A stretch of DNA of 64,000 bases. Source: Saccharopolyspora spinosa NRRL 18395. Its GTDB lineage: Bacteria; Actinomycetota; Actinomycetes; Mycobacteriales; Pseudonocardiaceae. Positions 33,713 through 42,951 of the stretch are shown piece by piece (position 1 is the stretch's first letter; every line of letters begins with the position of its first letter). A model generated the notes under the pieces. It did no database searches. It saw only the letters and a list, made by a program, of their open reading frames with translations, and was not told the DNA's origin. Position numbers and translations under genes: made by a program. Where the stretch lies: the NCBI RefSeq assembly GCF_000194155.1, contig NZ_GL877881.1:1-64000 (forward strand). The letters run 5' to 3'.

Positions 33713-34250
33713 ATGGAGATCGTGGTCCACGGGGCGAGCGTCGTCGACGGAGACGGCGGGCCTGGCTACCGCGCCGACGTCGGGATCGAGCGCGGGCGGA
33801 TCGCCGAGATCGCCGAACCCGCACAGTTGAGCGGAAAACGCGCGATCGACGCCGACGGCCTAGTGCTCGCGCCCGGTTTCATCGACATGCACGCACACTC
33901 CGACCTGCAGATCCTTGCCGCACCCGACCACACGGCGAAGGTGTCGCAGGGCGTGACGCTGGAGGTCATCGGACAGGACGGGTTGTCGTACGCCCGGTAA
34001 CCGACGCCACGCTGGTCACCGTGCGCACCCAGATCGCGGGCTGGAACGATGATCCGCCGGGGTTCGACTGGAACTGGCGCAGCGGTCGCGGAATACCTCG
34101 ACCGGCTCGACACCGGCATCGCCGCCAACGCCGCCTACGTCGTGCCCCAGGGCACCCTGCGGTTGTTGTGCGTCGGCTACGACGACCGGGCGGCGACCGG
34201 AGCCGAGCACGACCGGATGCGGGATCTTGGCCCTGGAGCAGCCGCGACCG
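33713..34250 (+). pseudogene. N-acyl-D-amino-acid deacylase, decayed fragment
   Basis: The first ~94 codons from the ATG at 33713 encode a normal D-aminoacylase N-terminus, including the metal site GFIDMHAHSDLQ. A missing base near 33990 ends the frame after LSYAR, and homologous sequence resumes one frame over (VTDATLVTVRTQIAGWNDDPPGFDWNW). A second shift near 34080 leads to AEYLDRLDTGIAANAAYVVPQGTLRLLCVGYDDRAAT. Beyond about 34215 the remaining ~300 residues of the enzyme are absent. The following bases to 34410 are open in one frame (DVRRRLVDHHLPRLDAFGVE) but not recognised. Confidence 0.85.
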
Positions 34251-34480
34251 CGGCTTCGCGGACGTCCGGCGCCGCCTGGTCGACCACCACCTGCCCCGGC
34301 TGGATGCCTTCGGCGTCGAGTACCGCCCGCTCGGGGCCCGCACCCGTGGCAAACCCGCCCCGGCGTACCCGGCCGACCGAGGTAGCCGGGGCCGCGGGGA
34401 AAACCCTTGAAACAGGTGTGAATCCGCCATCCCGCCCGGTAACGTCGCATTGAATGATCGATCAGTCACCGGGGGTGAAG

Positions 34481-37018
34481 ATGACGGAAGCATCGGTGGG
34501 CCAGGGAGTTCCGGTCTCCCAGCTTCCATCGGGCCTCGGCCGGCGGTGGATCAGGCGACGTCGCGTGGAGAAGATCCCGGATCAGCCGATCGTCCACCTG
34601 CTGCGCGACAGCGACTCCGGTGCCCTCGTCGATCAGCTCTCCGACCACCTCGGAACCGTCGTGCCGCACGTGAGGCTGGACGTCGGCGGGACGCCCGCCG
34701 AAACCCCACGGCAGAAGTCGGTGCAGATCCGGGAGCTGCTGGACAAAGCGGCCCAAGGGCTGCGCGACGCCGATTCGTGGCCGCGGATCGGCCGGCTGCG
34801 TTTCCGCCGCTACGCGCTGCTGAGCTGGCTGCTGAAGAAGAACTTGCCACCGACGAACCTGGCCCAGGCCCCGCATTCGCACACCCGGCAGCTGCTGCGC
34901 GAATACCTCCGAAGCCGCCGACCCCGGCGAGACAGGCAACAGCCCCAGCAGGAAGCCGCGCTCTGGGAGTCGGCCGCCCAGAGCCTGCCCTGGTATCTCT
35001 TCGCGCTTTCGCTGACGTTCTTCCCGCTCTACTACGCGTGGTGGGTGCGCCAGGGCCGCGTCGCCCGCTGGTTCATGCGGCAGCGCTACCTGTCCCCGCG
35101 CGAATCGGCGGACTTCCCCAGCTTCGCCCAGCGCCTGATCACCACGCCATCGCGCTGGGAGAACGCCGAACAGGTGCGGAAACTCCTGGTGCACGCGTTC
35201 CTGACCGACCTGGCCGAGTCGTACACCAGGAGGCTGTGGCGGTGGCAGTGGGTGCCCAAGGACTGCTACCCGGTGCTGCTGCTGCGCAACCTCGGGGATG
35301 AGACCGCCGGCAAGGTCCTGGTGCGGCTCATCAACGACGTCCGCAACGAGACCGGCGTCCCCGACCCGCTGCTGGTGATCGGCAGCGGCGCGCAGCCGCT
35401 ACAGGACAGCGAGACGCCCAGCGCACCGGTCACCCTCGAAACCTGGCCGGAGACCCTGCAGGAAGCGCGGCGCAAGCGCTCGAACACCGCCTGGTACGTG
35501 ACGCTGCGGGTGGCCGACGAGCCGCATTCGGCGGACGACGAACCCGGTGTCTCGCTGGGCCAGACGAGCCTGCCGCTGAAGCGCTCGAAGCTGCTGCGGC
35601 GCATCCCGATCCTGCTGGTGGTCCTGCTGGTCCTCGGCGGCGGCGCCGTCTACCTCCAGCAGTACCAGCAGCACTGCGGCCGGAGTTGGTGGCCGTGGAC
35701 GAACACCGATCTGTGGTCGGCTGGCGACGAATGCGTCGGTATCGCCGACCCCGGTTACCACTTCTCCAGTGACATCAAGGATGAGAACCTGCGCAATCGG
35801 CTCATCAACGCGCAGCAGGCGATCGAGGGCGAAAACGACCTGGCGGAGGGCAAGAACCGGGTGGACCAGGACCAGCCGCTGCCCTACATCTCGATCGTCT
35901 ACTTCAGCACGCTCACCGGCAAGGACCCCGATTCGTCGACTCTGGACGGAGTCGCCGCCGAGTTGGAGGGCTTGGCGAAAGCGCAGGAGAAGGCGCGGAT
36001 GGACGGCGGCGTGGCGATCCGGGTCGTGCTCGCCAACGGCGGCGCCTCGATGAGCCACGCTCCCGACGTCGCCGAGCGCATCGTCGAATACGCCAAGGGC
36101 ACGTCGCCGGGGGAACCGCCCGTGGTGGCGGTCGTCGGGTTGGGCGGCAGCTGGGACGGGACCGCGAAGGCGATCAGCACGCTGGGGCACAGCGGGCTGG
36201 CCATGATCGGCACGGTGACCTCGGCCGACGTCTTCCCCAAGCTGAGCAGGCTCTACCACCAGGTGGGTCCGACCAACCTCTGGGAGTCCCAGGTCGTCGC
36301 GCAACACGTGCGCAACATCGGCGTCCACGACGTCACCGTGTACTACGAGGAAGGCGACCTCTACAGCAAGAACCTGGCCGAGGACATCGGGGCGCAGCTG
36401 GGTGATTCGGCGCGGTTGGTGGACCCGCAGCGCTCCAACCCCTCCGACGCCGTGCGGTGCAGTCCCGATTCGCTGGTCTTCTTCTCCGGAAGGGCGGACC
36501 AGTTCGGGAAGTACCTGAACACGGTGCAGGACAAGTGCGTCGACCCCGAGATGCGGCCGCGCCTGATGGCCGGGGACGACACGACGAAGTTCCTCCTCGA
36601 CCGTCAGCTGCCGCCCGGCGTCCAGCTGGACTACATCGACTTCACCGGCCTGCGCGTGCAAGAAGGCACCGACGGCCTGGTGGGGCGGGGACTGCTCGCG
36701 TTCGACGCGGTCGACCTCGTCCGGCAGGCGGTGCGGAAGGTGACCGACGGGCAGGTGGAGGTCGACACGACGCCGCTGAACGGCCAAGCCGTCTGGTATG
36801 GGATCGCCCGGCTCGGCGAGAACCAGGGCGGTATCCGCGCGAACAGCGGCCCCATCGACTTCGGCGCCCCGGCCGGACAGGTCCCGGTCCGCAAGGCGAT
36901 CTCGGTGATGCGAGTCGTGGAGGCGGGCTCGGACGGCGCTCAGCCCAACGACCGGAAGCCCGTGCTCGTAATGCACTGCGGGAACACCCCACGCCAAACC
37001 GGCCAATGCCCCCCGTGA
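34481..37018 (+). CDS. two-helix membrane protein with extracellular periplasmic-binding-like domain
   Basis: An 845-residue protein from the ATG at 34481, chosen for the GGGGGTG site; an ATG at 34454 is also in frame. Residues ~1-170 are cytoplasmic and Arg-rich. A membrane helix follows (LPWYLFALSLTFFPLYYAWW). A cytoplasmic region with PVLLLRNLGDETAGKVLVRLINDVRNETG and PLLVIGSGAQPL comes next, then a second helix (IPILLVVLLVLGGGAVYL) near residue 390. The C-terminal ~440 residues (PYISIVYFSTLTGKDPD, VVAVVGLGGSWDGTAKAISTL, GLAMIGTVTSADVFPKLSRLYH, VTVYYEEGDLYSKNLAEDIG) look like a type I periplasmic-binding (LivJ-like) fold. No permease gene adjoins. I infer an outside sensor with an inside relay; the ligand is unknown. 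Confidence 0.75.
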   Translation: MTEASVGQGVPVSQLPSGLGRRWIRRRRVEKIPDQPIVHLLRDSDSGALVDQLSDHLGTVVPHVRLDVGGTPAETPRQKSVQIRELLDKAAQGLRDADSWPRIGRLRFRRYALLSWLLKKNLPPTNLAQAPHSHTRQLLREYLRSRRPRRDRQQPQQEAALWESAAQSLPWYLFALSLTFFPLYYAWWVRQGRVARWFMRQRYLSPRESADFPSFAQRLITTPSRWENAEQVRKLLVHAFLTDLAESYTRRLWRWQWVPKDCYPVLLLRNLGDETAGKVLVRLINDVRNETGVPDPLLVIGSGAQPLQDSETPSAPVTLETWPETLQEARRKRSNTAWYVTLRVADEPHSADDEPGVSLGQTSLPLKRSKLLRRIPILLVVLLVLGGGAVYLQQYQQHCGRSWWPWTNTDLWSAGDECVGIADPGYHFSSDIKDENLRNRLINAQQAIEGENDLAEGKNRVDQDQPLPYISIVYFSTLTGKDPDSSTLDGVAAELEGLAKAQEKARMDGGVAIRVVLANGGASMSHAPDVAERIVEYAKGTSPGEPPVVAVVGLGGSWDGTAKAISTLGHSGLAMIGTVTSADVFPKLSRLYHQVGPTNLWESQVVAQHVRNIGVHDVTVYYEEGDLYSKNLAEDIGAQLGDSARLVDPQRSNPSDAVRCSPDSLVFFSGRADQFGKYLNTVQDKCVDPEMRPRLMAGDDTTKFLLDRQLPPGVQLDYIDFTGLRVQEGTDGLVGRGLLAFDAVDLVRQAVRKVTDGQVEVDTTPLNGQAVWYGIARLGENQGGIRANSGPIDFGAPAGQVPVRKAISVMRVVEAGSDGAQPNDRKPVLVMHCGNTPRQTGQCPP

Positions 37019-37033
37019 TCGCCCAGAAGCGGC

Positions 37034-37076
37034 GAAAGGCACCTTTGAACAACGAGGTTGCTCAAAGGTGCCTTTC
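37034..37076. terminator. bidirectional hairpin terminator
   Basis: GAAAGGCACCTTTGA (37034-37048) and its exact inverse (37062-37076) form a 15-base stem with a 13-base loop. It lies 15 bases after the large membrane protein and 11 bases after the convergent small secreted-protein gene. The A/T ends of the stem give both strands short T-runs, so it can serve both genes. Confidence 0.75.
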
Positions 37077-37087
37077 AGGCCGCAGCC

Positions 37088-37252
37088 CTATGGGGCGAGG
37101 CAGCCGGTCAAGTCGGCCGGGGCGACCGCTGTCACGGCCTCCGACGCACATGTGACGAGGGCCACGGGGTCTACCACCGCACTTGCAGGTGCTGCCGCAG
37201 CAGCCATCACCAGGCCACTCATCAGGAACGCGGCCGCAGCGCGACGCAACAT
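37088..37252 (-). CDS. small secreted protein
   Basis: A 54-residue product with a strong AGAGGAGG site four bases before the ATG at 37252. Residues 1-25 are a classic Sec signal peptide (MLRRAAAAFLMSGLVMAAAA, cleavage after ASA). The mature part is about 29 residues with two Cys (VTCASEAVTAVAPADLTGCL), perhaps forming a disulfide. Tiny secreted two-Cys proteins are frequent in actinomycetes; this one is not assigned to a family. Confidence 0.65.
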   Translation of the reverse strand: MLRRAAAAFLMSGLVMAAAAAPASAVVDPVALVTCASEAVTAVAPADLTGCLAP

Positions 37253-37409
37253 GAAGCCTCCTCTGGGGGAGAACTCGAATCCCGACCGATCCGAATAAGC
37301 CAGGGAATCCGGGCATTCGCCGCACGAGTAACCGGAATGAGCGTCACCCACCACGACTTGAGCGGGCGACCAACCGACCGAAGGCTGCGAACAGGCCCCG
37401 AGCGCCAGC

Positions 37410-37745
37410 AGCCCCCGGCGACGCCCTGCAAGCCGAACGTGACGAGGTCGACCACGAAGTGGGCGGCCACCGGGACCGGCAGGAACAGCGCGGATCTGCG
37501 GTAGGCAAGCACGATGAGCGCGGCGAAGCCGACGGGGCAGGCGACGGCGATGGGCCGCTCGACCCGGGGGAGCAGGGACGTCCACCACGGACTGCCCGAC
37601 AACCGCTCGGCCGCCCCGGACGGCAACTCCTGCGGCAGCAGCCACACGACCACCATCCCCAAGGCTTATTGCAGTCCGAACAGGACGGACGCCGCGCCGC
37701 CGTGCCCGACCCCGGCGGCGAGCGCGCCGGCTGCCGTCGGGCAGG
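37410..37745 (-). pseudogene. YhfC-family intramembrane protease remnant
   Basis: Reading leftwards, GVGHGGAASVLFGLQ, the motif region of YhfC-type glutamic intramembrane proteases, is followed by an in-frame TAA at 37668-37666. The same frame then continues with family-like ALGMVVVWLLPQELPSG, RVERPIAVACPVGFAALIVL and AAHFVVDLVTFGLQG. The N-terminal half of the protein is missing and is replaced by the abutting SRPBCC gene. Truncation plus a nonsense codon make it non-functional. Confidence 0.65.
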
Positions 37746-38192
37746 TCAGCCGTGCTCGCCCTCCAGGTATGCCTTGAGGCGCTGCAGGGTGGCGTCGATC
37801 GACCGCTGGTTCTGCTTGGGCAAGCCGGTGCGGGCCAACAGCTTCGGCATCATCGCGGTGTAGTCGTAGGTCTCGGTGACCCTGGTCGCCGAGTCGCCCT
37901 CCGGCGCCAGCTCGTACCGCCACCGGCCGGGCAGCATGTGCCGCCACGCGATCAGCCGGTTCTCCTCGTACTCCACGACGGTGTTGGTGATCCGGTAGCC
38001 GACGCCCCTGCGCATCCGCATCCCGAACTTGGATCCGAGCACCAGCCGCTGCGGGCCGCTCATCTCCCCCTGCACCGTGCCGGAACCGTCGATGACCGAA
38101 TGCTTGCGCGGATCCGCCAGCACCGCGAACACCGCCTCCGGCGGAGCCTGCACGACCACGCTGCCCGAAACCGAGAACTCGTTCTGCACCAT
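37746..38192 (-). CDS. SRPBCC-family (polyketide cyclase/dehydrase-like) protein
   Basis: A 148-residue START-fold protein from the ATG at 38192. FSVSGSVVVQAPPEAVFAVLADPRKHSVIDGSG is the usual opening of the family; GSKFGMRMRRGVGYRITNTVVEYEENRLIAWRH is the central sheet; TRVTETYDYTAMMP and the C-terminal helix RSIDATLQRLKAYLEGE complete the fold. It binds or sheds a hydrophobic ligand in known relatives; here the role is unknown. Confidence 0.82.
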   Translation of the reverse strand: MVQNEFSVSGSVVVQAPPEAVFAVLADPRKHSVIDGSGTVQGEMSGPQRLVLGSKFGMRMRRGVGYRITNTVVEYEENRLIAWRHMLPGRWRYELAPEGDSATRVTETYDYTAMMPKLLARTGLPKQNQRSIDATLQRLKAYLEGEHG

Positions 38193-38379
38193 GCCGCCGA
38201 ACGTAATCGCCCCGGATAACGAACCCGAAACAGCAAACGGGGGCAACCTCGGCCAGCACGCCGAAACGGCCTTACCACTCGTCCCCGTCGACGCCGTCCG
38301 ACCACGTCCGGACAGAAGCTGCCCCGCGAAATGACCCACGAGATCAACATCCGTGCTCGACGCGGCTATCCAACGCGGG

Positions 38380-38756
38380 CTAGCGTGCCCTTCCCCGGGC
38401 TCGCCGACGGCGACCGGCTCGCGCATACCGACCTTCACGGGGAACAGTTCCTTGTGGACGGCGACGATGTGCGCGTGATCGATTGGGGATATCCCGGATG
38501 TGGTGCGCCTTGGGTCGACTCGGCGTTCATCGTGCTTCGGCTCGTCGAGTCCGGGCACGCGATCACCGACGCCGAAGCATGGGCGAGTACCCACCTTGAC
38601 CACATGCCCGACGACGAGTCCCTGACGGCGTTCGCCGCTCCGGTGCCTGACTGGCTGGCCGTTGACGCCCGGACTCAGTGGGGCATGGACGTGACCAGCG
38701 ACCGTCTCACGACAATGTGCGCGTGCAGCTCGTCCAGTGACGTTCCATATCAGTGA
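38380..38756 (+). pseudogene. phosphotransferase (APH) C-terminal fragment
   Basis: An open frame from about 38331 to 38756 contains HTDLHGEQFLV and VIDWGYPGCGAPWVDSAFIVLRLVESGHAI, the catalytic loop and metal-binding motif of aminoglycoside/choline-phosphotransferase-type kinases. The ATP-binding N-lobe, about 150 residues, is absent, so this is a relic. The C-terminus degenerates after WGMDVTS. An intact paralogue lies immediately downstream. Confidence 0.7.
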
Positions 38757-38820
38757 TCGATCGCTGCGGGCGACTTGGTGATTATGCCGGGCCGCCCGCT
38801 CCCTCACATAAGGGCTACCG

Positions 38821-39624
38821 TTGGCGAAACGTATTCAGTGGGCCGAATTGCCCGCCACTCTGATCGAGTCGATCAGTGCCCGGACAGGGCCTATCCTCGC
38901 GGGCCACGCCGTGACCGCCGGACAGAACTCACCGTTGGCCGCCGTTCTAGCGACCCGCAACGGCAAGGTCTTCGTCAAAGGACTGCCGTCGGATCACAGG
39001 ATGGTGATCACCCAGGCCCGTGAGGCCGCTGCGGCGCCGCTGGTCAAAGGGCTCTCCCCGGAACTGCTGTGGCAGTTTGACGAGGCTGGCTGGACCGTCC
39101 TGGCTTTCGAGTACATCGACGGCCGGGCAGCGTGCTACCAGCCCGGCTCACCGGACATTGATCTGGTCGTCGAACTCATGGCCGCACTGAGTGTCATCGA
39201 GGTCCCGGCTGGACCGTGGAAGCCGATCGAGAGGCGGCTACGTACCTACGTTGAGGATCCCGTCGACGCGGCGCACTTCGCCGGATCGTCGTTGACGCAC
39301 ACGGACTGGATGCCGGACAACGTCTTGGTCTCGCACGGTCAGGCGTGGCTGATCGACTGGGCCTGGGCGACCCCGGCACAGTCCTGGACCGACCCGGCGT
39401 TCTGGTTGCTAAGACTCGTGGCCCACGGCCACACCATCAAGCAAGCCGAGACAATCGCCGCACGGCTTCCCGCCTATGCCGCTGCTGATCCTGATCATGT
39501 CGCCGTGTTCGCCCGCGCAAACACGAACATGTGGACCGAGATTGAGCGGGATCACCCGATTCCCTGGGCAAAGACGATGGCGGCGACCGCCCGCGCATGG
39601 TCAGAGAGCCGACACGACCGTTAG
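38821..39624 (+). CDS. APH-family phosphotransferase
   Basis: A 267-residue kinase-like protein. The best start is TTG at 38821, with no clear ribosome site. The N-lobe carries GKVFVKGLPSDHRMV with the probable ATP-anchoring Lys. The catalytic loop is LTHTDWMPDNVLV and the Mg-binding motif WLIDWAWATPAQSW. Family members phosphorylate aminoglycosides, macrolides or small metabolites; the substrate cannot be read from sequence. A decayed relative lies just upstream, consistent with local duplication. A good intrinsic terminator follows. Confidence 0.82.
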   Translation: MAKRIQWAELPATLIESISARTGPILAGHAVTAGQNSPLAAVLATRNGKVFVKGLPSDHRMVITQAREAAAAPLVKGLSPELLWQFDEAGWTVLAFEYIDGRAACYQPGSPDIDLVVELMAALSVIEVPAGPWKPIERRLRTYVEDPVDAAHFAGSSLTHTDWMPDNVLVSHGQAWLIDWAWATPAQSWTDPAFWLLRLVAHGHTIKQAETIAARLPAYAAADPDHVAVFARANTNMWTEIERDHPIPWAKTMAATARAWSESRHDR

Positions 39625-39651
39625 CGAGCCCCGATCGTCTCTCTACCAACC

Positions 39652-39680
39652 GCAGGTCGCACCGGGTGCGACCTGCATTT
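39652..39680 (+). terminator. intrinsic terminator of the phosphotransferase gene
   Basis: GCAGGTCGCAC (39652-39662) and its exact inverse (39666-39676) form an 11-base GC stem with a three-base loop, followed by ATTTT. It starts 28 bases after the stop codon, the expected layout. Confidence 0.8.
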
Positions 39681-39709
39681 TCCAGGTCAGCGCCAAGCCA
39701 CGTAGAAAA

Positions 39710-39767
39710 GGGCACCTCTTGCCGAGCACGTCGGCTGCACAGCCGAGCACGTCGGCAAGAGGTGCCC
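39710..39767. terminator. long hairpin downstream of uvrA
   Basis: A 16-base stem (39710-39725 with 39752-39767) encloses a second small hairpin. It lies 15 bases beyond the uvrA stop, and the A-run at 39706-39709 gives a T-run on the minus strand, so it should terminate uvrA. Its arm resembles that of the 37034-37076 terminator (AAAGG(G)CACCT). Confidence 0.75.
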
Positions 39768-39781
39768 TCCACCTCGACGGG

Positions 39782-42643
39782 TCAGTCCCTGGACAGCACC
39801 GGGGCGAGGAAGCGGCCCGTGTGGCTCTCGTCGACCTCGGCGAGCTCCTCCGGGGTGCCCTCGGCGACCAGGGTGCCGCCGCCCGAGCCGCCCTCCGGGC
39901 CCATGTCCAGCACCCAGTCCGACGTCTTGATGACGTCCAGGTTGTGCTCGATCACGATCACCGTGTTGCCCTTGTCCACCAAGCCGTTGATCACGCCGAG
40001 CAGTTTGCGGATGTCCTCGAAGTGCAACCCGGTGGTCGGCTCGTCAAGGATGTAGACCGTCTTGCCGGTGGACCGCTTCTGCAGCTCGCTCGCCAGCTTC
40101 ACGCGCTGCGCCTCACCGCCGGAGAGCGTCGGCGCGGGCTGCCCGAGCCGCACGTAGCCCAGACCGACGTCCACAAGTGTCTTCAGGTGCCGGTGGATCG
40201 CGTTGATCGGCTCGAAGAAGTGCGCGGCCTCCTCGATCGGCATGTCGAGGACCTCGGCGATCGTCTTGCCCTTGTAGTGCACCTCCAGGGTCTCCCGGTT
40301 GTACCGGGCGCCCTTGCAAACCTCGCACGGCACGTACACGTCCGGCAGGAAGTTCATCTCGATCTTCAGCGTGCCGTCGCCCGCGCACGACTCGCACCGG
40401 CCGCCCTTGACGTTGAACGAGAACCGGCCCGGCTGGTAGCCGCGCACCTTCGCCTCGGTGGTCGCCGCGAACAGCTTGCGGATGTGGTCGAACACGCCGG
40501 TGTAGGTGGCCGGGTTCGACCGCGGGGTGCGGCCGATCGGCGACTGGTCGACCTGCACCAGCTTGTCGACGTGCTCCAGGCCCTTGATCCGGGTGTGCCG
40601 GCCGGGCACCTGCCGGGCACCGTTGAGCTTGTTCGCCAGCACCGACGCGAGGATGTCGTTGACCAGCGTTGACTTGCCCGATCCGGACACGCCGGTGACC
40701 GCCACCAGGCAACCCAGCGGGAACGACACGTCGATCTTGCGGAGGTTGTGCTCGCGCGCCCCGACCACCGTCAGCTGCCGCTTGCGGTCGCGCGACCGCC
40801 GCACCGCGGGCAGCGGGATCTGCTTGCGCCCGGCCAGGTAGTCACCGGTCAGCGACTTCTTGTTGTCCAGCAGCGCCTTGTAGGGTCCGCTGTGGACGAC
40901 CTGGCCGCCGTGCTCGCCCGCACCGGGGCCGATGTCGACCACCCAGTCCGCGCTGCGCACGGTGTCCTCGTCGTGCTCGACGACGATCAGCGTGTTGCCC
41001 AGGTCCCGCAGCCGGCTGAGCGTCTCCAGCAGCCGGTGGTTGTCCCGCTGGTGCAACCCGATCGACGGCTCGTCCAGCACGTACAGCACGCCGACCAGGC
41101 CCGAACCGATCTGGGTGGCCAGCCGGATGCGCTGCGCCTCACCGCCGGAGAGCGTCCCGGCCGCGCGGTCCAGCGACAGGTAGTCCAGGCCGACGTCGAG
41201 CAGGAAACCCAGCCGCGCCTGCACCTCCTTGAGCACCCGCCCGGCGATCATCTGCTCGCGCGGGCCGAGCACCAGCCCGTTCAGGAACGCGGCGCACTCG
41301 CTCACGCTCAGCGCGCTGACCTCGGCGATGGACAGCTCACCGAACTCGTCGTTCTCCATCGTCACGGCCAGGATCTCCGGCTTGAGCCGGGTGCCGTCGC
41401 ACGCGGGGCACGGCACGTCCCGCATGTAGCCCTCGTACTTCTCGCGGGCGTAGTCGGACTCGGTCTGCTCCAGCCGCCGCTCCAGGAACGGGATGACGCC
41501 CTCGTAGTTGGCGTAGTAGGAGCGGGTCCGCCCGTAGCGGTTCTTGTATCGGACGTGCACCTGGTCGTTGGTGCCGTGCAGCACCGCCTTCTTGACCTTG
41601 GTGGACAGCTGCCGCCACGGCGTGTCCATCCGGAAGCCGATGGCCTCCGACAACGAGGTCAGCAGGCGGGTGAAGTACTCCGCGGTGTGCCCGCCCGCCC
41701 ACGGCGCGATCGCGCCGTCGGCCAGCGACAAGTACTCGTCCGGCACGACCAGTTCGGGGTCGACCTCCTTGCGGATGCCCAGCCCCACGCACTCCGGGCA
41801 GGCGCCGTAGGGCGAGTTGAACGAGAACGACCTCGGTTCCAGCTCGTCCACGCCCAGCGGGTGGCTGTTGGGGCAGGCCAGGTTCTCGGAGAACTTCCGC
41901 TCCCGGTTCGGGTCGTCCTCGTCGAGGTCGATGAACTCGATCAGCACCAGGCCATCGGCCAGCCGCAGCGCGGTCTCCACCGAGTCGGTCAGCCGCTGCT
42001 TCGCACTGGCCTTCACCGTGAGGCGGTCGATGACCACCGCGATGTCGTGCTTCTCCTGCTTCTTCAGCTTCGGCGGCGCGTCCAGCGAGTGCACCACGCC
42101 GTCGATGCGGGCACGCGCGTAGCCCTGCGACTGCAGCTGCGCGAACAGGTCGGCGTACTCGCCCTTGCGCCCGCGTACGACCGGGGCCAGCACCTGGAAC
42201 TTGACCCGGTCGGGCATCTCCAGCACCTGGTCGACGATCTGCTGCGGGGTCTGCTTGCTGATCGGTTCGCCGCATGTCGGGCAGTGCGCCTTACCCGCCC
42301 GCGCGTACAGCAGCCGCAGGTAGTCGTACACCTCGGTGATGGTGCCCACCGTCGACCGCGGGTTGCGGTTGGTGGACTTCTGGTCGATCGACACCGCCGG
42401 GGACAGGCCCTCGATGAAGTCCACATCGGGCTTGTCCATCTGACCAAGGAACTGCCGGGCGTAGGCGGACAGCGACTCGACGTAGCGGCGCTGCCCCTCC
42501 GCGAAGATGGTGTCGAAGGCCAGGCTTGACTTCCCGGAGCCCGACAGCCCGGTGAACACGATCAGGCTGTCACGGGGCAGGTCGAGGTCGATCCCGCGCA
42601 GGTTGTGCTCACGGGCGCCGCGAACGACAAGGCGGTCAGCCAC
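39782..42643 (-). CDS. uvrA: excinuclease ABC subunit A
   Basis: Damage-recognition ATPase of nucleotide excision repair, 953 residues from the GTG at 42643 behind AAGGG. Two ABC modules have Walker [13 protein letters not shown] near residue 32 and [13 protein letters not shown] near residue 640. Signature and Walker B segments [16 protein letters not shown] and [16 protein letters not shown] are present. Zinc-binding cysteines occur at [12 protein letters not shown] and [16 protein letters not shown]. Length and motifs are normal; it can be trusted as a chromosomal housekeeping anchor. Confidence 0.98.
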   Translation of the reverse strand: MADRLVVRGAREHNLRGIDLDLPRDSLIVFTGLSGSGKSSLAFDTIFAEGQRRYVESLSAYARQFLGQMDKPDVDFIEGLSPAVSIDQKSTNRNPRSTVGTITEVYDYLRLLYARAGKAHCPTCGEPISKQTPQQIVDQVLEMPDRVKFQVLAPVVRGRKGEYADLFAQLQSQGYARARIDGVVHSLDAPPKLKKQEKHDIAVVIDRLTVKASAKQRLTDSVETALRLADGLVLIEFIDLDEDDPNRERKFSENLACPNSHPLGVDELEPRSFSFNSPYGACPECVGLGIRKEVDPELVVPDEYLSLADGAIAPWAGGHTAEYFTRLLTSLSEAIGFRMDTPWRQLSTKVKKAVLHGTNDQVHVRYKNRYGRTRSYYANYEGVIPFLERRLEQTESDYAREKYEGYMRDVPCPACDGTRLKPEILAVTMENDEFGELSIAEVSALSVSECAAFLNGLVLGPREQMIAGRVLKEVQARLGFLLDVGLDYLSLDRAAGTLSGGEAQRIRLATQIGSGLVGVLYVLDEPSIGLHQRDNHRLLETLSRLRDLGNTLIVVEHDEDTVRSADWVVDIGPGAGEHGGQVVHSGPYKALLDNKKSLTGDYLAGRKQIPLPAVRRSRDRKRQLTVVGAREHNLRKIDVSFPLGCLVAVTGVSGSGKSTLVNDILASVLANKLNGARQVPGRHTRIKGLEHVDKLVQVDQSPIGRTPRSNPATYTGVFDHIRKLFAATTEAKVRGYQPGRFSFNVKGGRCESCAGDGTLKIEMNFLPDVYVPCEVCKGARYNRETLEVHYKGKTIAEVLDMPIEEAAHFFEPINAIHRHLKTLVDVGLGYVRLGQPAPTLSGGEAQRVKLASELQKRSTGKTVYILDEPTTGLHFEDIRKLLGVINGLVDKGNTVIVIEHNLDVIKTSDWVLDMGPEGGSGGGTLVAEGTPEELAEVDESHTGRFLAPVLSRD

Positions 42644-42951
42644 TGTGATCCCTTCGAAAAGTTCTGGTGTTGACGTGGACGCGCGCCGACTGCAAGCAGT
42701 GCATCGGCAGGTACGCGACGCCGCCCGCCCATCGTATTCGGGGCCCCTGACAGACCCGGATCGCGTGCCGCGCGCAGTCCGCGCAACATCCACCCACCCA
42801 CTCGGACGAGTGACATGCGGGTAGGTCGACCACGGCTCTCCCGACGATACGCAAATTCCCCCGGAATGGGCACTGTCGCCGCTGTGGCCTGCGCAATTAA
42901 GCTCGACACTTCACCGGTCGCGAAACACCCCCTGCATGCAGAGGTTCACTC
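42644..42951. other. divergent promoter gap between uvrA and the isomerase gene
   Basis: A 308-base gap with divergent genes on both sides. No open frame with convincing codon use and no strong hairpin. A LexA-type box for uvrA was looked for and not found with confidence. Confidence 0.4.
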
